NCBI GenBank assembly: GCA_030674155.1
Contig: CM060317.1
Span: 47,922,135-47,939,634, forward strand
DNA from: Stramonita haemastoma
Lineage: Eukaryota; Mollusca; Gastropoda; Neogastropoda; Muricidae
Length of the DNA stretch: 17,500 nucleotides
Reading direction: 5' to 3'
Shown here: positions 17,221 to 17,500 of the stretch, piece after piece
Layout: every line of letters begins with the position of its first letter
Position numbering within the stretch: position 1 is the first letter of the stretch
Notes under the pieces: generated by a model
The model's input: the letters and a program-made list of their open reading frames with translations, nothing else
The model's database searches: none
Told to the model about the DNA's origin: nothing
Translations under genes and position numbers: made by a program

Positions 17221-17500
17221 AATTATTAAAGAAAACAAATGAACAAATAAAAGACAAACCAAAAAAAGGAAGAAAGAGAAACAGAAAGAGATAAAGAAAC
17301 AGAAATAAAGAGAGATTTAATTTAAAGGAAGAAAGACCCGCAGAGAGAAAGAAGGAAAGAAAGAAAGAAGAAGAAAAGAGAGAAAAGAAAGAAAAAAATA
17401 TATTTGAAAAATCCAAAAAAAAAAAAAAAATGAAAAGAAAAAAGATAGAAAAGGAAAGAAAGAAGAGAACAAACTCGGAAAAATAGACGAAAGAAGAAAA
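17221..17500. repeat. Purine-rich GAAA/AAAG low-complexity tract reaching the window end
   Basis: The + strand is nearly all A and G (GAAAGA, AAAGAAAG units), with an A16 run at 17415-17430. It continues past the window. Long polypurine tracts can form triplex DNA. Confidence 0.9.

Overview
This window is nuclear DNA from an animal, not a bacterium or virus. It has no dense coding. It holds a split gene with GT/AG splice sites, many long microsatellites, and at least three families of tRNA-headed SINEs. The repeat style (long CT, GT, GAT and AT runs, several SINE families with A-box/B-box heads, short non-LTR tails) fits a marine invertebrate. A gastropod mollusc is my best guess. The species-level assignment is inference and could not be checked here.

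The only gene I can support is a small secreted EF-hand protein on the + strand. Exon A (about 4601-4763) carries an ATG in good context and a signal peptide, and ends at a CAG/GTACGT donor. Exon B (9813-9978) starts at a tandem NAGNAG acceptor. It encodes one canonical 12-residue EF-hand calcium-binding loop and a stop. The two halves join in phase (AG + G = Arg) into a 91-residue precursor. A 60-bp, phase-matched, stop-free candidate cassette exon (7781-7840) lies between them. The intron is about 5 kb and is almost entirely repeats.

Layout: 1-730 polypyrimidine repeats with a LINE-like 3' end at 515-618. 854-1240 SINE family 2. 1241-2813 no gene, with an AT microsatellite. 2814-3875 a SINE fragment, then a full copy of an unusually long (about 840 bp) tRNA-headed element, called family 1 here. 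3876-4600 upstream region of the gene, with paired palindromes and an ATT/T run. 4601-9978 the gene. Its intron holds a hairpin-rich LINE-like tail, a family 2 SINE, a GAT/GATG tract, a second family 1 copy (minus strand) split by two younger SINEs, and a 35-copy 46-bp minisatellite with higher-order order. 9979-11380 3' flank and unassigned sequence. 11384-14545 diverged SINEs and a decaying 74-bp tandem triplication. 14641-17500 very dense simple sequence (G runs, GT, GA, ACAG, CAG, AT, CG), ending in a purine-rich strand.

The most unusual items are the small secreted single-EF-hand gene with its possible cassette exon, the long family 1 element whose nested copy gives an insertion history, the ABB trimer order inside the 46-bp array next to a splice acceptor, and a core of about 70 bp shared by two SINE families with different heads and tails.
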